The notes: generated by a model from the letters alone, not told the origin. DNA of 43,789 nt from Clostridia bacterium (GCA_017462985.1 JAFTQB010000021.1:1-43789), one strand, 5' to 3'. Shown: positions 34,055-42,784, numbered from the stretch's first letter. Numbers and translations are program-made.

Positions 34055-35143
34055 ATGGAAAGAGTGTTTAATTTTTCGGCAGGGCCCTCTATGTTGCCGT
34101 TGCCCGTTCTCGAAAGGGCGGCGGGCGAGATGACGAATTACCGTGGCAGCGGTATGTCGGTAATGGAAATGAGCCACCGATCGCCCGTATACGATCAGAT
34201 CATTACGGACGCAGAGGCGAATTTTCGCAAGCTTTTGAATATTCCTCAAAATTACAAGGTGCTGTTTTTGCAAGGCGGCGCTTCTACGCAGTTTGCTGCC
34301 GTGCCTTTGAATTTGATGAACAAAAACAAAAAAGCCGATTATATTTTGTCGGGGCAATTTTCCTCGAAAGCGTTTGAAGAAGCGAAAAAGTACGGCGACG
34401 CGTACGCGGTGGCGTCCTCGAAGTCGGAGAAGTTTTCTTTCGTGCCTTTCGTTTCTCGCGAGCAGTTTCGCGCCGACGCCGATTACGTGCATATTTGTAT
34501 GAACAATACCATTTACGGCACGAAATTTCCCTATCTTCCCGATTGCGGCGAGATCCCTTTGGTGGCGGATCTTTCGTCCTGTATTGCAAGCGAGCCGATC
34601 GATATTACGAAATTCGGTTTGATCTATGCGGGGGCGCAAAAAAATATCGCGCCCGCGGGCTTGACCGTTGTGATCGTCCGCGAAGATCTGATCGGGAATG
34701 CGCGCCCCGAAACGCCGACGATGCTTGATTATAAAGTGATGGCAGACAATAACTCGATGTATAATACGCCGCCTTGCTATTGTATTTATATGCTTGGATT
34801 GGTATGCGAATGGTTGCTTTCAATCGGCGGCTTGGAAGAGATCAAAAAGCGCAACGAAACAAAGGCGAAGCTTTTGTATGATTATTTGGATAGCCAAGAT
34901 TATTATTTTGCGCCCGTCAGAAAGGATTGCCGTTCGATGATGAACGTTACTTTCGTGAGCGGCAGCGAGGAATTGGATAAACTGTTCGTCAAGGAAGCGA
35001 CGGCGGCGGGGCTTGTGAATTTGAAAGGACACAGAAGCGTAGGCGGTATGCGCGCTTCCATCTATAACGCGATGCCCTACGAGGGTGTGGAAGCGTTGGT
35101 GGCGTTTATGAAAAAGTTCGCCGCTCAGCATCCGAAGGAGTGA
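34055..35143 (+). CDS. serC: Phosphoserine aminotransferase
   Basis: PLP enzyme (class V) making 3-phosphoserine from 3-phosphohydroxypyruvate and glutamate; 362 aa. FNFSAGPSMLP (5-15), MEMSHRSPVY, LFLQGGASTQFAAVP and YAGAQKNIAPAG with K196 as PLP lysine are typical. The frame extends upstream to 34013, within the promoter, but AAAGGAG and the family N-terminus place the start at 34055. Followed at 3 nt by serA. Confidence 0.96.
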   Translation: MERVFNFSAGPSMLPLPVLERAAGEMTNYRGSGMSVMEMSHRSPVYDQIITDAEANFRKLLNIPQNYKVLFLQGGASTQFAAVPLNLMNKNKKADYILSGQFSSKAFEEAKKYGDAYAVASSKSEKFSFVPFVSREQFRADADYVHICMNNTIYGTKFPYLPDCGEIPLVADLSSCIASEPIDITKFGLIYAGAQKNIAPAGLTVVIVREDLIGNARPETPTMLDYKVMADNNSMYNTPPCYCIYMLGLVCEWLLSIGGLEEIKKRNETKAKLLYDYLDSQDYYFAPVRKDCRSMMNVTFVSGSEELDKLFVKEATAAGLVNLKGHRSVGGMRASIYNAMPYEGVEALVAFMKKFAAQHPKE

Positions 35144-35146
35144 GAA

Positions 35147-36307
35147 ATGAAAAAGATAAAACTGTATAACAAGATCGCGAAAGTGGGCTTGGAAATTTTG
35201 AAAAAGCGCGGCTGTGAAGCGAGCGAGGAAATGCAAGAACCCGACGGGATTTTGGTGCGTTCGGCAAAGCTCTTGGACGAGGAATTTCCCGCTTCCGTAA
35301 AAGCGATCGCGCGGAGCGGCGCGGGCGTGAACAATATTCCCGTTGAGCGTTGTACCAAAGAGGGGATCGTCGTATTCAACACCCCCGGCGCGAATGCGAA
35401 CGGCGTGAAAGAGCTTGCGATCTGCGCGCTCATCCTTGCCGCGCGCGACGTGATCGGCGGTGTGAATTGGGCAAACACCCTCGGCGGCGAGGCGGACGCG
35501 GCGAAAGCCGTGGAAGCAGGCAAAAGCGCGTTCGTCGGCGGCGAGCTTGCGGGCAAAACGCTGGGCGTGATCGGCTTGGGCGCGATCGGCGGCAGCGTGG
35601 CGAACGCGGCGACGGCGCTTGGAATGACGGTGATCGGCTACGATCCGTATATCACGCCGAAAGCGGCGTGGAGCTTGGCGCCGTCCGTCAAACAGGCTTC
35701 GGGCTACGACGAGATTTTTGCGCTCAGCGATTATATCACTTTGCACGTCCCTGCGACCGAGCAAACCAAGCATATGATCAACGCAAAGACGATCGCGCAG
35801 ATGAAGGACGGGGTGAAGATCCTCAACCTTGCGCGGGCGGATCTTGTGAACGCGGAGGATATAAAGGCGGCGCTCAAAAGCAAAAAGGTGGGAAAATACG
35901 TTACCGATTTCCCGACGAACGATACGGTGGGCGTGGAGGGGATCGTCGCGATCCCGCATTTGGGCGCTTCCACCGTGGAATCGGAAGATCATTGCGCGGT
36001 GATGGCGGCGAAACAGCTCGACGATTACTTGACTTGCGGGAATATCGTAAACAGCGTGAATTTCCCTTGCGTTTCTTTGCCGCATACCTCGTTGGCGCGC
36101 GCTTGCGTACTGCATAAAAATATCCCGAATATGCTCGCGCAGATCACTTCTGCGTTTTCCTTATCGGGCGTGAATATCGATAACCTTGCCAATGCTTCGA
36201 GGGGCGAGGTGGCGTATACGATCGTAGAGATTTCTCAAAAACCGAGTGAGGAGATTATACAAACGCTTTCGAAAATCGACGGCGTGATACGGGTTACTAC
36301 CTATTAA
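35147..36307 (+). CDS. serA: D-3-phosphoglycerate dehydrogenase
   Basis: First step from 3-phosphoglycerate to serine; 386 aa. RSGAGVNNIPVERC is the substrate region; the NAD motif VIGLGAIGGSVA lies at 141-152; the catalytic Arg is in NLARADLVN and the His in IPHLGAST. A C-terminal ACT domain (about 315-386, NIPNMLAQITSAFSLSGVNI) suggests serine feedback. The second half of the usual signature (NCARGG) is varied here. No serB-type phosphatase is seen in the window. A perfect 17-bp terminator hairpin follows. Confidence 0.93.
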   Translation: MKKIKLYNKIAKVGLEILKKRGCEASEEMQEPDGILVRSAKLLDEEFPASVKAIARSGAGVNNIPVERCTKEGIVVFNTPGANANGVKELAICALILAARDVIGGVNWANTLGGEADAAKAVEAGKSAFVGGELAGKTLGVIGLGAIGGSVANAATALGMTVIGYDPYITPKAAWSLAPSVKQASGYDEIFALSDYITLHVPATEQTKHMINAKTIAQMKDGVKILNLARADLVNAEDIKAALKSKKVGKYVTDFPTNDTVGVEGIVAIPHLGASTVESEDHCAVMAAKQLDDYLTCGNIVNSVNFPCVSLPHTSLARACVLHKNIPNMLAQITSAFSLSGVNIDNLANASRGEVAYTIVEISQKPSEEIIQTLSKIDGVIRVTTY

Positions 36308-36310
36308 ACG

Positions 36311-36350
36311 AAAAGTCAACGCTTTTGGCTCAAAAGCGTTGACTTTTTTT
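36311..36350 (+). terminator. Terminator of serC-serA, sharing DNA with the next promoter
   Basis: Perfect 17-bp inverted repeat: AAAAGTCAACGCTTTTG (36311-36327), loop GCT, complementary arm 36331-36347, T run to 36350. The right arm contains the TTGACT -35 box of the downstream promoter (36339-36344). Confidence 0.9.
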
Positions 36351-36367
36351 GTGAGCTTTTGTATAAT
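36339..36367 (+). promoter_or_regulatory. Promoter of the MATE exporter gene
   Basis: TTGACT (36339-36344), 17-bp spacer, TATAAT (36362-36367). With a start site about 7 nt after the -10 box, the mRNA would begin near 36374, four bases before the ATG at 36378, so the message is probably leaderless or nearly so. Confidence 0.8.
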
Positions 36368-36377
36368 AGCTTTCGGT

Positions 36378-37778
36378 ATGCAAAATCAAGAGAACAAACA
36401 AAATTTAAACGGGGCGATTTCCGTCGCGCCGATCAAAAAACAGACAAAAGAGCCGATTCGCTTATCCGATCATTTTACGGTGAAAAAGCTGCTGCGGTTC
36501 ACTTTGCCGTCGATCGCAATGATGATTTTTACTTCCATCTACGGCGTAGTGGACGGCTTTTTCGTATCTAATTTCGTTGGAAAAACGGCGTTTGCCGCCG
36601 TCAATTTCATCATGCCGTTTTTGATGATCTTGGGCGCGTTTGGGTTTATGTTCGGCGCGGGCGGCAGCGCGCTCGTATCCAAAATAATGGGTCAAGGCGA
36701 CAAGGAAAAAGCGAACAGGCAATTCTCCCTGATTGTGTACGCTTCCCTCGTTTTAGGGGTGATTATCGCCGTTTTGGGGGTGATTTTTCTGCCTGCGATC
36801 GCTTCGCTTTTGGGCGCGGAAGGGCAAATGCATTCCGATTGCGTTTTGTACGGCACGATCATCTTGATCGCGCTTCCCGCGTATATGATGCAAATGGAAT
36901 TTCAAAGCTTCTTTATCACCGCTGAAAAACCCACGCTCGGCTTGATCGTTACGGTTGCGGCGGGGGTAACGAATATGGCGCTCGACGCGCTTTTGGTGGC
37001 GGTATTCCCTTTCGGCTTGGTAGGCGCGGCGGTGGCGACGGCGCTCAGCCAGCTCGTCGGCGGCGTGATCCCCGTTATATATTTTTTGCGGAATAATACA
37101 AGCCTTTTGCGGCTTTCCAAAACCAAATGGGACGGAAATGCGCTCTTAAAGGTTTGCGTGAACGGCTCATCGGAGCTGATGAGCAATATTTCCATGTCGC
37201 TCGTAGGGATGCTGTATAATATCCAACTGCTTGCCTACGCGGGCGAGGACGGTATTGCCGCTTACGGCGTTTTAATGTACGTGAGTATGATCTTTATCGC
37301 CGTGTTTATCGGCTATTCGGTGGGCACCGCGCCCGTCGTCGGCTATCATTACGGCGCGGAAAATCACGAGGAATTAAAGGAGCTTTTGAAAAAGAGCCTC
37401 GCGATCATCGGCGTGGCTTCTTTGGGCATGTTGGGGCTGTCGTTTGCGCTGGCAACGCCGCTTTCCTATCTGTTCGTGGGCTACGACGAAGGGCTGTTTG
37501 CGCTTACGCAACGCGGATTTTATATCTATTCCTTTTGCTTTTTGTTTTCGGGCTTCGCGATCTACGCTTCAGGATTTTTCACCGCCCTCAACGACGGCGT
37601 TACCTCGGCGATTATTTCCTTTTTGCGAACGCTCGTGTTCCAAATCGCCGCCGTTATGCTATTGCCGCTCGTTTGGGGAATCGACGGGATCTGGCTTTCG
37701 ATCGTGGTGGCGGAAGTGCTTGCCGTATTGGTGGGCGCGGCGTTCTTGATCGGTAAACGAAAGCATTTCAAATACTAA
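36378..37778 (+). CDS. MATE family efflux transporter
   Basis: Multidrug/toxin-extrusion type transporter of 466 aa, about 12 membrane segments in two homologous halves. The first half begins VKKLLRFTLPSIAMMIFTSIYGVVDGFFVS, and GAGGSALVSKIMGQGDKEKANRQFS is the typical cytoplasmic loop. The hydrophilic first 40 residues are longer than usual. The substrate cannot be read from sequence. The frame extends to a TTG at 36339, which is the -35 box itself, so I start at the ATG at 36378; no ribosome binding site precedes it. Convergent with the QueG-like gene. Confidence 0.9.
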   Translation: MQNQENKQNLNGAISVAPIKKQTKEPIRLSDHFTVKKLLRFTLPSIAMMIFTSIYGVVDGFFVSNFVGKTAFAAVNFIMPFLMILGAFGFMFGAGGSALVSKIMGQGDKEKANRQFSLIVYASLVLGVIIAVLGVIFLPAIASLLGAEGQMHSDCVLYGTIILIALPAYMMQMEFQSFFITAEKPTLGLIVTVAAGVTNMALDALLVAVFPFGLVGAAVATALSQLVGGVIPVIYFLRNNTSLLRLSKTKWDGNALLKVCVNGSSELMSNISMSLVGMLYNIQLLAYAGEDGIAAYGVLMYVSMIFIAVFIGYSVGTAPVVGYHYGAENHEELKELLKKSLAIIGVASLGMLGLSFALATPLSYLFVGYDEGLFALTQRGFYIYSFCFLFSGFAIYASGFFTALNDGVTSAIISFLRTLVFQIAAVMLLPLVWGIDGIWLSIVVAEVLAVLVGAAFLIGKRKHFKY

Positions 37779-37813
37779 AAAAAATCTTGACGAATTTTCG
37801 TCAAGATTTTTTT
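37778..37813. terminator. Bidirectional terminator between convergent genes
   Basis: Perfect 17-bp inverted repeat, AAAAAAATCTTGACGAA (37778-37794), 2-nt centre, complementary arm 37797-37813. It has A and T runs at both ends and serves the MATE gene on the plus strand and the iron-sulfur protein gene on the minus strand, overlapping both stop codons. Confidence 0.9.
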
Positions 37814-38480
37814 ATAATTTATTTTTCGGGCAAACGCGGATACAAACGCCGCAAACGCTTCCGCGCCCGATCCCTTGGAAATGCTCTTTCATATATCGGG
37901 AGCATTTTTCCGCGTCAAAATTCCGTTCGCCGTCCGCCGTGGGTAGCTCGCCGTAGATCGCGCCCGCAGGGCACGCCTTTTGGCACGCCGTACAGCTTCC
38001 GCAGCCGTTTTCGACGATCGGTTTGTTTGCTTTCAGCGGCATATCCGTCAAAACGGTGGCAAGCCGCACTCTGCTGCCGTATTCCTCGCTCAAAAACAGA
38101 CCGCTTTTGCCTACGAAGCCAAGCCCCGCAAGCACCGCCGCCGTCTTGTGCGGATACACGCCCCGAAAGGGGTTTTCTTTTCCAAGGCTTTGGCTTGCGG
38201 CGATCGGAAACGCCGAAAAGCCGTTTTCTTCGATCTTATTCGCCAAGCGAAAGGCGATCTGATCGAGCAGGGCGTTCGCCGTGCGATAGTGCTGAAAATA
38301 GGAAAAAGTGGGCGCGCCGTCGATCTCTTTGAGCACCGCGTCGGATAACTTTACGGCAATCGAAAAGGCGTAGCGCATTTTTTCGTCCTCGATCGGCGAA
38401 ACGCCAAGCTCTGCGCCGCCGCAAAGGCACGCGCCTATCTCAAGGGCAAACGCCTGCAAATTTTCTTGCGTATACTTCAT
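37812..38480 (-). CDS. QueG-like double [4Fe-4S] protein
   Basis: A 222-aa protein resembling the C-terminal part of epoxyqueuosine reductase. HKTAAVLAGLGFVGKSGLFLSEEYGSRVRLATVLTDMPL (from 111) is the hallmark stretch, followed by two cluster motifs: C160, C163, C166, C170 and C193, C210, C213, C217. It is far shorter than the 300-380 aa of true QueG and lacks most of the cobalamin-binding N-terminus, so queuosine synthesis is unlikely; such short relatives are of unknown function, probably redox. Its start overlaps the antiporter stop by 4 bases (ATGA), so they form one unit. Confidence 0.85.
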   Translation of the reverse strand: MKYTQENLQAFALEIGACLCGGAELGVSPIEDEKMRYAFSIAVKLSDAVLKEIDGAPTFSYFQHYRTANALLDQIAFRLANKIEENGFSAFPIAASQSLGKENPFRGVYPHKTAAVLAGLGFVGKSGLFLSEEYGSRVRLATVLTDMPLKANKPIVENGCGSCTACQKACPAGAIYGELPTADGERNFDAEKCSRYMKEHFQGIGRGSVCGVCIRVCPKNKL

Positions 38481-39772
38481 TGTTGCGCGTTTTCCTGCGC
38501 CATTTTCGCGGCGTGTTCGTCTCTTGCGTTGCGCTTGCCTTCGGGGTCGATATCGCCCGCTTTCGTCAATGCGATCTTCGTGAGCAACGGCCCGATCAGC
38601 TCGTAGACCAAAACGGCGAACAGCGTGATATTGATGATCAGCTCGCCGCCTTGGGGAAGCGCCGCCGCTTGGTTTGCCATGCCGAGGGCAACGCCCGCCT
38701 GCGGCAGGAGCGTAATGCCGAGGTATTTGACGATGTTATCGTCGCATTTTGCGATTTTAGAGCTCCAAAGCGCGCCCGTGTACTTGCCCGCCGAGCGGCT
38801 GAGGATATACACAATGCCGATCAAAACGATCATCAGATCGGTGAAGACGGACAGACGAAGCTCCGCGCCGCTGATGACGAAAAAGAGCGCGAACAGAGGC
38901 GCCGTCCAGCGATCCACTCTGTCCATAAGCTCTTCGGAAAAATCGCAGATATTGCAAAATACCGTGCCGAGCATCATGCAGGTGAGCAGAGGTGAGAAAG
39001 AAATGTGTACGCTGCCGAGGTTGATCTTGATCATCGAAAGCCCGATCGTGAGCAGGACGAAGCCGACGGAAACGGCAAGCCGTTTGGAACGGGAATGGAA
39101 GAAGCGTTCGCAAAACGAGAACAGCAACCCCATCAAGAAGCCGAGCCCAAGCGAAAGAACGATTTCCAGCAGTGGATTGACGATGATCGAAACCGCGTCC
39201 ACGCTACCTGCGCCGAGCGCCTTTGCCACGCCGAACGAGATCGCGAACAGCACCAAGCCCACAGCGTCGTCGAGGGCGACGACGGGCAAGAGGATATCCG
39301 TCAACGGACCTTTCGCCTTGTATTGTTTTACGACCATCAGCGTTGCCGCAGGCGCGGTTGCCGCGGCGATCGCCCCCAGCGTGATCGCCGCGGGGAGAGG
39401 AAGCTTATCGGGCATTAAAAAATGCAAAGCGATCAGCGCGATATCCACGACAACCGTCGTGATCACCGCTTGCAAAACGCCGACGATCGTCGCTTGCTTG
39501 CCGATTTTTTTCAATTGAGAAATTCTGAATTCGTTGCCGATCGAAAAGGCGATAAAGCCGAGTGCGACTTCGGAAATAATCGAAAATTCTTCCACGTTTT
39601 CCGCGCTCGTAAACCCAAGCCCGGGCACGTCGAAAAGTCCGAGTACGTACGGACCGACCAAAATACCCGCTACCAAGTATGCGGTTACGGCGGGGAGTTG
39701 CACCAATTTTGCAAGGCGGGATAAAAGCAAGCCCACGAGCAACGCGATCGCCAAACTGAGTAAAGCTTCCAT
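38477..39772 (-). CDS. Cation:proton antiporter, CPA2 family
   Basis: Membrane antiporter of 431 aa, with 12-13 hydrophobic segments, of the NapA/KefB-like exchanger domain. AGILVGPYVLGLF and the early FIAFSIGNEF stretch are typical; AAATAPAATLMVVKQY and LDDAVGLVLFAIS hold the usual discontinuous-helix and acidic ion-binding residues. There is no C-terminal TrkA-N domain, only a short charged tail. GGAGCG precedes the ATG. Transcribed with the QueG-like gene; Na+ or K+ against H+ cannot be told. Confidence 0.9.
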   Translation of the reverse strand: MEALLSLAIALLVGLLLSRLAKLVQLPAVTAYLVAGILVGPYVLGLFDVPGLGFTSAENVEEFSIISEVALGFIAFSIGNEFRISQLKKIGKQATIVGVLQAVITTVVVDIALIALHFLMPDKLPLPAAITLGAIAAATAPAATLMVVKQYKAKGPLTDILLPVVALDDAVGLVLFAISFGVAKALGAGSVDAVSIIVNPLLEIVLSLGLGFLMGLLFSFCERFFHSRSKRLAVSVGFVLLTIGLSMIKINLGSVHISFSPLLTCMMLGTVFCNICDFSEELMDRVDRWTAPLFALFFVISGAELRLSVFTDLMIVLIGIVYILSRSAGKYTGALWSSKIAKCDDNIVKYLGITLLPQAGVALGMANQAAALPQGGELIINITLFAVLVYELIGPLLTKIALTKAGDIDPEGKRNARDEHAAKMAQENAQQ

Positions 39773-39804
39773 AGAACGCTCCTTTTTTGTTAAAATTCGA
39801 CAGT

Positions 39805-39833
39805 ATTATACACCTTTCAAACGGGAAAAGCAA
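39805..39833 (-). promoter_or_regulatory. Promoter of the antiporter gene
   Basis: On the minus strand, TTGCTT (39833-39828), 17-bp spacer, TATAAT (39810-39805), 33 bp before the start codon. In 39840-39955, upstream, the DNA is AT-rich and I see no gene. Confidence 0.65.
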
Positions 39834-39955
39834 ACGAAAAACACCCGTAAATAAAAATTATATAAATAATTTTATTGACAAAGCACGGAAAAGGTGCAGA
39901 AAGGAAACTGTGTCATAATTGGATAGTTGTTTGTAGGAGGCTCACGGATCTTCGG

Positions 39956-40292
39956 GTGAATTGCTTGCAATGCAAGCGTGAATTTTCGCTAACGATCAGT
40001 GAATTGCGCTTCGCGCGTGAATTGCAACGCTCCGCGTTGCGTTGCGGAAAAATCCAAACTGTCATTGCGAGCAAGAAAACACTCCCCCCCCCTGTCATTG
40101 CGAGCCTACGCAGTAGGCGCGGCAATCTCATATAAAATAATGCAATAATAAAAACGAGATTGCCGCAGTCGCTATCGCTCCTTCGCAATGACACTTTCTA
40201 ACCGCCATTGCGAGCGAAACGAAGTGAAGCGCGGCAATCTCATAAAATATTTCCATTCACGCGCCGTTCGGCACAATTCACGATTGACGAAA
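39956..40292. repeat. Composite interspersed repeat with GTGAATT-spaced hairpins, copy 2
   Basis: Starts with four GTGAATT motifs spacing hairpins CTTGC/GCAAG, GCGC/GCGC and CAACGC/GCGTTG (39956-40039), then CGTTGCGGAAAAAT as in copy 1. Three TGTCATTGCGAGC-type units follow: a truncated one (40060-40074), a full one (40091-40127) and one in reverse (40155-40192); the last two form a large inverted repeat. A fourth unit, 40206-40256, is identical over 51 nt to 731-781. It ends with decayed GCGCC/GGC and GATTG/GGCAATC hairpins flanked by ATTCAC. A run of ten C (40084-40093) lies inside. No gene is supported. Confidence 0.85.
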
Positions 40293-40320
40293 GGCAATCA
40301 CTTCAAAAATCTATTTTATA

Positions 40321-40371
40321 ATAAATTGTCAAGCGCAAGCGTTTGACAATTTATTTTTTCTGCGGTATAAT
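40321..40371 (+). promoter_or_regulatory. Promoter of nfnAB embedded in a terminator-like hairpin
   Basis: ATAAATTGTCAA (40321-40332) and its complement (40343-40354) form a perfect 12-bp stem, extended by inner pairs and followed by TTTTT. The right arm contains TTGACA (40343-40348), which with a 17-bp spacer and TATAAT (40366-40371) is a consensus promoter. No plus-strand gene immediately upstream needs a terminator. Confidence 0.8.
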
Positions 40372-40407
40372 ATCTTGTGAAAGTATAAAGATAAGGAGAA
40401 TTTCTAT

Positions 40408-41250
40408 ATGTACAAAATCGTGCGGAAAAAATCGCTGAATCCCACGGTAACGCAAATGGATATTTATGCGCCGTTCGTGGCGAAAAAAGCGTTGCCCGGG
40501 CAGTTTATCATTCTTCGCGTAGACGAGGACGGGGAGCGTATCCCTCTGACGGTAGCGGGCTATGATCGCGAAGCGGGTACCGTTTCCATCATCTTCCAGA
40601 TCGTCGGCGGCAGTACCGAGCTTTTGAATCACAAAAACGAGGGGGATTCTATTCCCGATTTCGTGGGGCCTTTGGGTACGCCTACGCATACCGAGGGCTT
40701 GAAAAAGGTTTGCGTGGTCGGCGGCGGCGTAGGCTGTGCAATCGCGTTGCCCGTGGCAAGAGCGCTTCACGAGCAGGGCTGTGAGGTTACTTCGATCATC
40801 GGTTTCAGAAGCAAAGATCTCGTGATCTTAGAGGACGAGTTCAAGGCTTGCTCCACCTCTTTCCATATGATGACGGACGACGGCTCTTACGGGCGGCAAG
40901 GGAACGTTTGCGTGCCGTTGAACGAGATTCTTGAAAAGGGCGAAACGTTCGACGAAGTGATCACAATCGGGCCGTTGATCATGATGAAATTCGTTTGCGC
41001 GGCAACGAAACCGTACGGCGTGAAAACGATCGCGAGTATGAACCCGATTATGATCGACGGAACGGGTATGTGCGGCGGTTGCAGATTGACGGTGGGCGGA
41101 AAGATGAAATTCGCTTGCGTGGACGGGCCTGAATTTGACGGGCACGAGATCGACTTTGACGAAGCGATGAGCCGTTCGAGAACTTATGCGGATTTCGAGG
41201 CGCACGAACGCGAAGCGGCTTGCAATCTTTTCAAAAAGGAGGTGCTTTGA
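40408..41250 (+). CDS. nfnA: NfnA, ferredoxin-NADP reductase small subunit
   Basis: FAD/NAD-binding and [2Fe-2S] subunit, 280 aa, related to dihydroorotate dehydrogenase electron-transfer subunit PyrK and sulfide dehydrogenase. The FAD motif RIPLTVAGYD lies near 44-53, the NAD-binding GGGVGCAIALPVARAL near 108, and the 2Fe-2S cysteines in GTGMCGGCR and FACVDGPEFDGH. Paired with the next gene it forms the electron-bifurcating NADH-dependent reduced ferredoxin:NADP+ oxidoreductase of clostridia. AAGGAG precedes the ATG. Confidence 0.9.
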   Translation: MYKIVRKKSLNPTVTQMDIYAPFVAKKALPGQFIILRVDEDGERIPLTVAGYDREAGTVSIIFQIVGGSTELLNHKNEGDSIPDFVGPLGTPTHTEGLKKVCVVGGGVGCAIALPVARALHEQGCEVTSIIGFRSKDLVILEDEFKACSTSFHMMTDDGSYGRQGNVCVPLNEILEKGETFDEVITIGPLIMMKFVCAATKPYGVKTIASMNPIMIDGTGMCGGCRLTVGGKMKFACVDGPEFDGHEIDFDEAMSRSRTYADFEAHEREAACNLFKKEVL

Positions 41251-41252
41251 TC

Positions 41253-42674
41253 ATGGCGAAATTTAATATGTCTCCTTTGAAAAACGAAATGCCCACGCAA
41301 GATCCTTGCGTGAGAAACGGAAACTTTAACGAGGTTGCGCTCGGCTATACGGCGGAACAGGCGATCGACGAAGCGAAACGCTGTATCGGTTGCAAAAACC
41401 GTCCCTGCGTGGCGGGCTGCCCCGTGAATATCGATATCCCCGAATTTATCGCAAAGGTTGCGGAGGGGGATTTTGAAGCGGCGTATCAAATCATTGCCAA
41501 GGATTCCTCTTTGCCTGCGGTTTGCGGCAGAGTTTGCCCCCAAGAAACGCAATGCGAGGGCAAATGCACGCGCGGGATCAAGGCGGGCTGCGAATCGGTG
41601 GCGATCGGGCGCTTGGAACGCTTCGTTGCCGATTGGCATAACGAAAACAGCACGGATAAACCCGTACCTGCCCCCTCCAACGGTCATAAAGTGGCGATCG
41701 TCGGCAGCGGCCCCGCGGGTTTGACTTGCGCGGGCGATCTGGCGAAAATGGGCTATGAAGTAACGGTGTTCGAAGCGTTGCACGTAGCGGGCGGCGTGCT
41801 TGTGTACGGGATTCCCGAATTCAGACTTCCCAAAGCGATCGTGAAAAAGGAAGTGGATAACTTAAAGGCGCTTGGCGTGAAAGTGGAAACGAACATGGTT
41901 ATCGGGCGCGTGATCACGATCGAGGAGCTGAAAGAAGAATACGGCTTCGAAGCGGTGTTCCTCGGTTCGGGCGCGGGGCTTCCCAAGTTTATGAATATTC
42001 CCGGCGAAAGCTTGAAAGGCGTATATTCCGCGAACGAATTTTTGACTCGTTCAAATTTGATGAAAGCGTACCGTGCAGACAGCCACACTCCCATTCAACA
42101 CGGTAAATGCGTAGCCGTGGTGGGCGGCGGCAACGTTGCGATGGACGCGGCACGTACGGCGAAACGACTCGGCGCGGAAGTGCATATCATCTACCGCCGC
42201 GGCGAGGAAGAATTGCCCGCTCGGCGCGAAGAGATCGAGCACGCCAAGGAAGAGGGGATCATCTTCGATCTGCTCACCAACCCCAAGCGTATTTTGCCTA
42301 CGGCAACGGACAATCCTCGCGATCCCGCTTACGGCTGGGTGAACGGTATCGAGTGCGTGAGAATGGAACTTGGCGAGCCGGATGAAAGCGGCAGAAGATC
42401 GCCCAAGACGGTGGAAGGAAGCGAATTTATCATTCCCGTGGATTGCGTAATTATGTCGTTGGGAACTTCGCCCAACCCGCTTTTGAAAGCGACGACGCCG
42501 GGGTTGGAAACGCTCCGTCGCGGCGAGATTGCCGTGGACGAAGTGGGCAAAACTTCGATCGAGGGCGTATATTGCGGCGGCGACGCGGCGACGGGCGCGG
42601 CGACGGTCATCAAGGCGATGGGCGCCGGCAAGATTGCGGCAAAAGCCATCGACGAATATATTCAAAGCAAATAA
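41253..42674 (+). CDS. nfnB: NfnB, ferredoxin-NADP reductase large subunit (GltD-like)
   Basis: A 473-aa FAD/NADPH-binding subunit with two N-terminal [4Fe-4S] clusters (C44, C47, C52, C56 and C91, C95, C101, C105), FAD motif VGSGPAGLTCAG near 150 and NADPH motif VVGGGNVAMDAARTAKRLG near 289. It resembles the glutamate synthase small subunit, and databases often call it gltA or gltD, but no glutamate synthase large subunit is near and the NfnA partner is adjacent. I use the ATG at 41253, which follows AAGGAGG, rather than an in-frame start at 41220. Supplies NADPH for the many reductive biosynthetic steps here. Confidence 0.9.
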   Translation: MAKFNMSPLKNEMPTQDPCVRNGNFNEVALGYTAEQAIDEAKRCIGCKNRPCVAGCPVNIDIPEFIAKVAEGDFEAAYQIIAKDSSLPAVCGRVCPQETQCEGKCTRGIKAGCESVAIGRLERFVADWHNENSTDKPVPAPSNGHKVAIVGSGPAGLTCAGDLAKMGYEVTVFEALHVAGGVLVYGIPEFRLPKAIVKKEVDNLKALGVKVETNMVIGRVITIEELKEEYGFEAVFLGSGAGLPKFMNIPGESLKGVYSANEFLTRSNLMKAYRADSHTPIQHGKCVAVVGGGNVAMDAARTAKRLGAEVHIIYRRGEEELPARREEIEHAKEEGIIFDLLTNPKRILPTATDNPRDPAYGWVNGIECVRMELGEPDESGRRSPKTVEGSEFIIPVDCVIMSLGTSPNPLLKATTPGLETLRRGEIAVDEVGKTSIEGVYCGGDAATGAATVIKAMGAGKIAAKAIDEYIQSK

Positions 42675-42691
42675 TCGATAACGATAAAAAC

Positions 42692-42726
42692 ACCCCCGCG
42701 GCTATATTTAGCCGCGGGGGTAGTTT
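42692..42726 (+). terminator. Terminator of nfnAB
   Basis: Perfect 13-bp GC-rich stem, ACCCCCGCGGCTA (42692-42704), loop TATT, complementary arm 42709-42721, then a short T run with one G. Confidence 0.92.
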
Positions 42727-42749
42727 TGTTAATTGAGTGGTTGCTTATA

Positions 42750-42784
42750 AGATTGCCGCGCTCGTTTCACTCGCTCGCAATGAC
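42750..42784. repeat. Interspersed repeat unit, reverse orientation
   Basis: AGATTGCCGCGCTC...GCTCGCAATGAC, a reverse copy of the TGTCATTGCGAGC...GGCAATCT family seen at 729-767 and 40091-40256. It lies in the gap after nfnAB. Confidence 0.8.

Noticed and set aside
41253-42674. Glutamate synthase small subunit (gltD)
   Set aside because: No large subunit is in the window and the NfnA-type partner is directly upstream; NfnB fits better.
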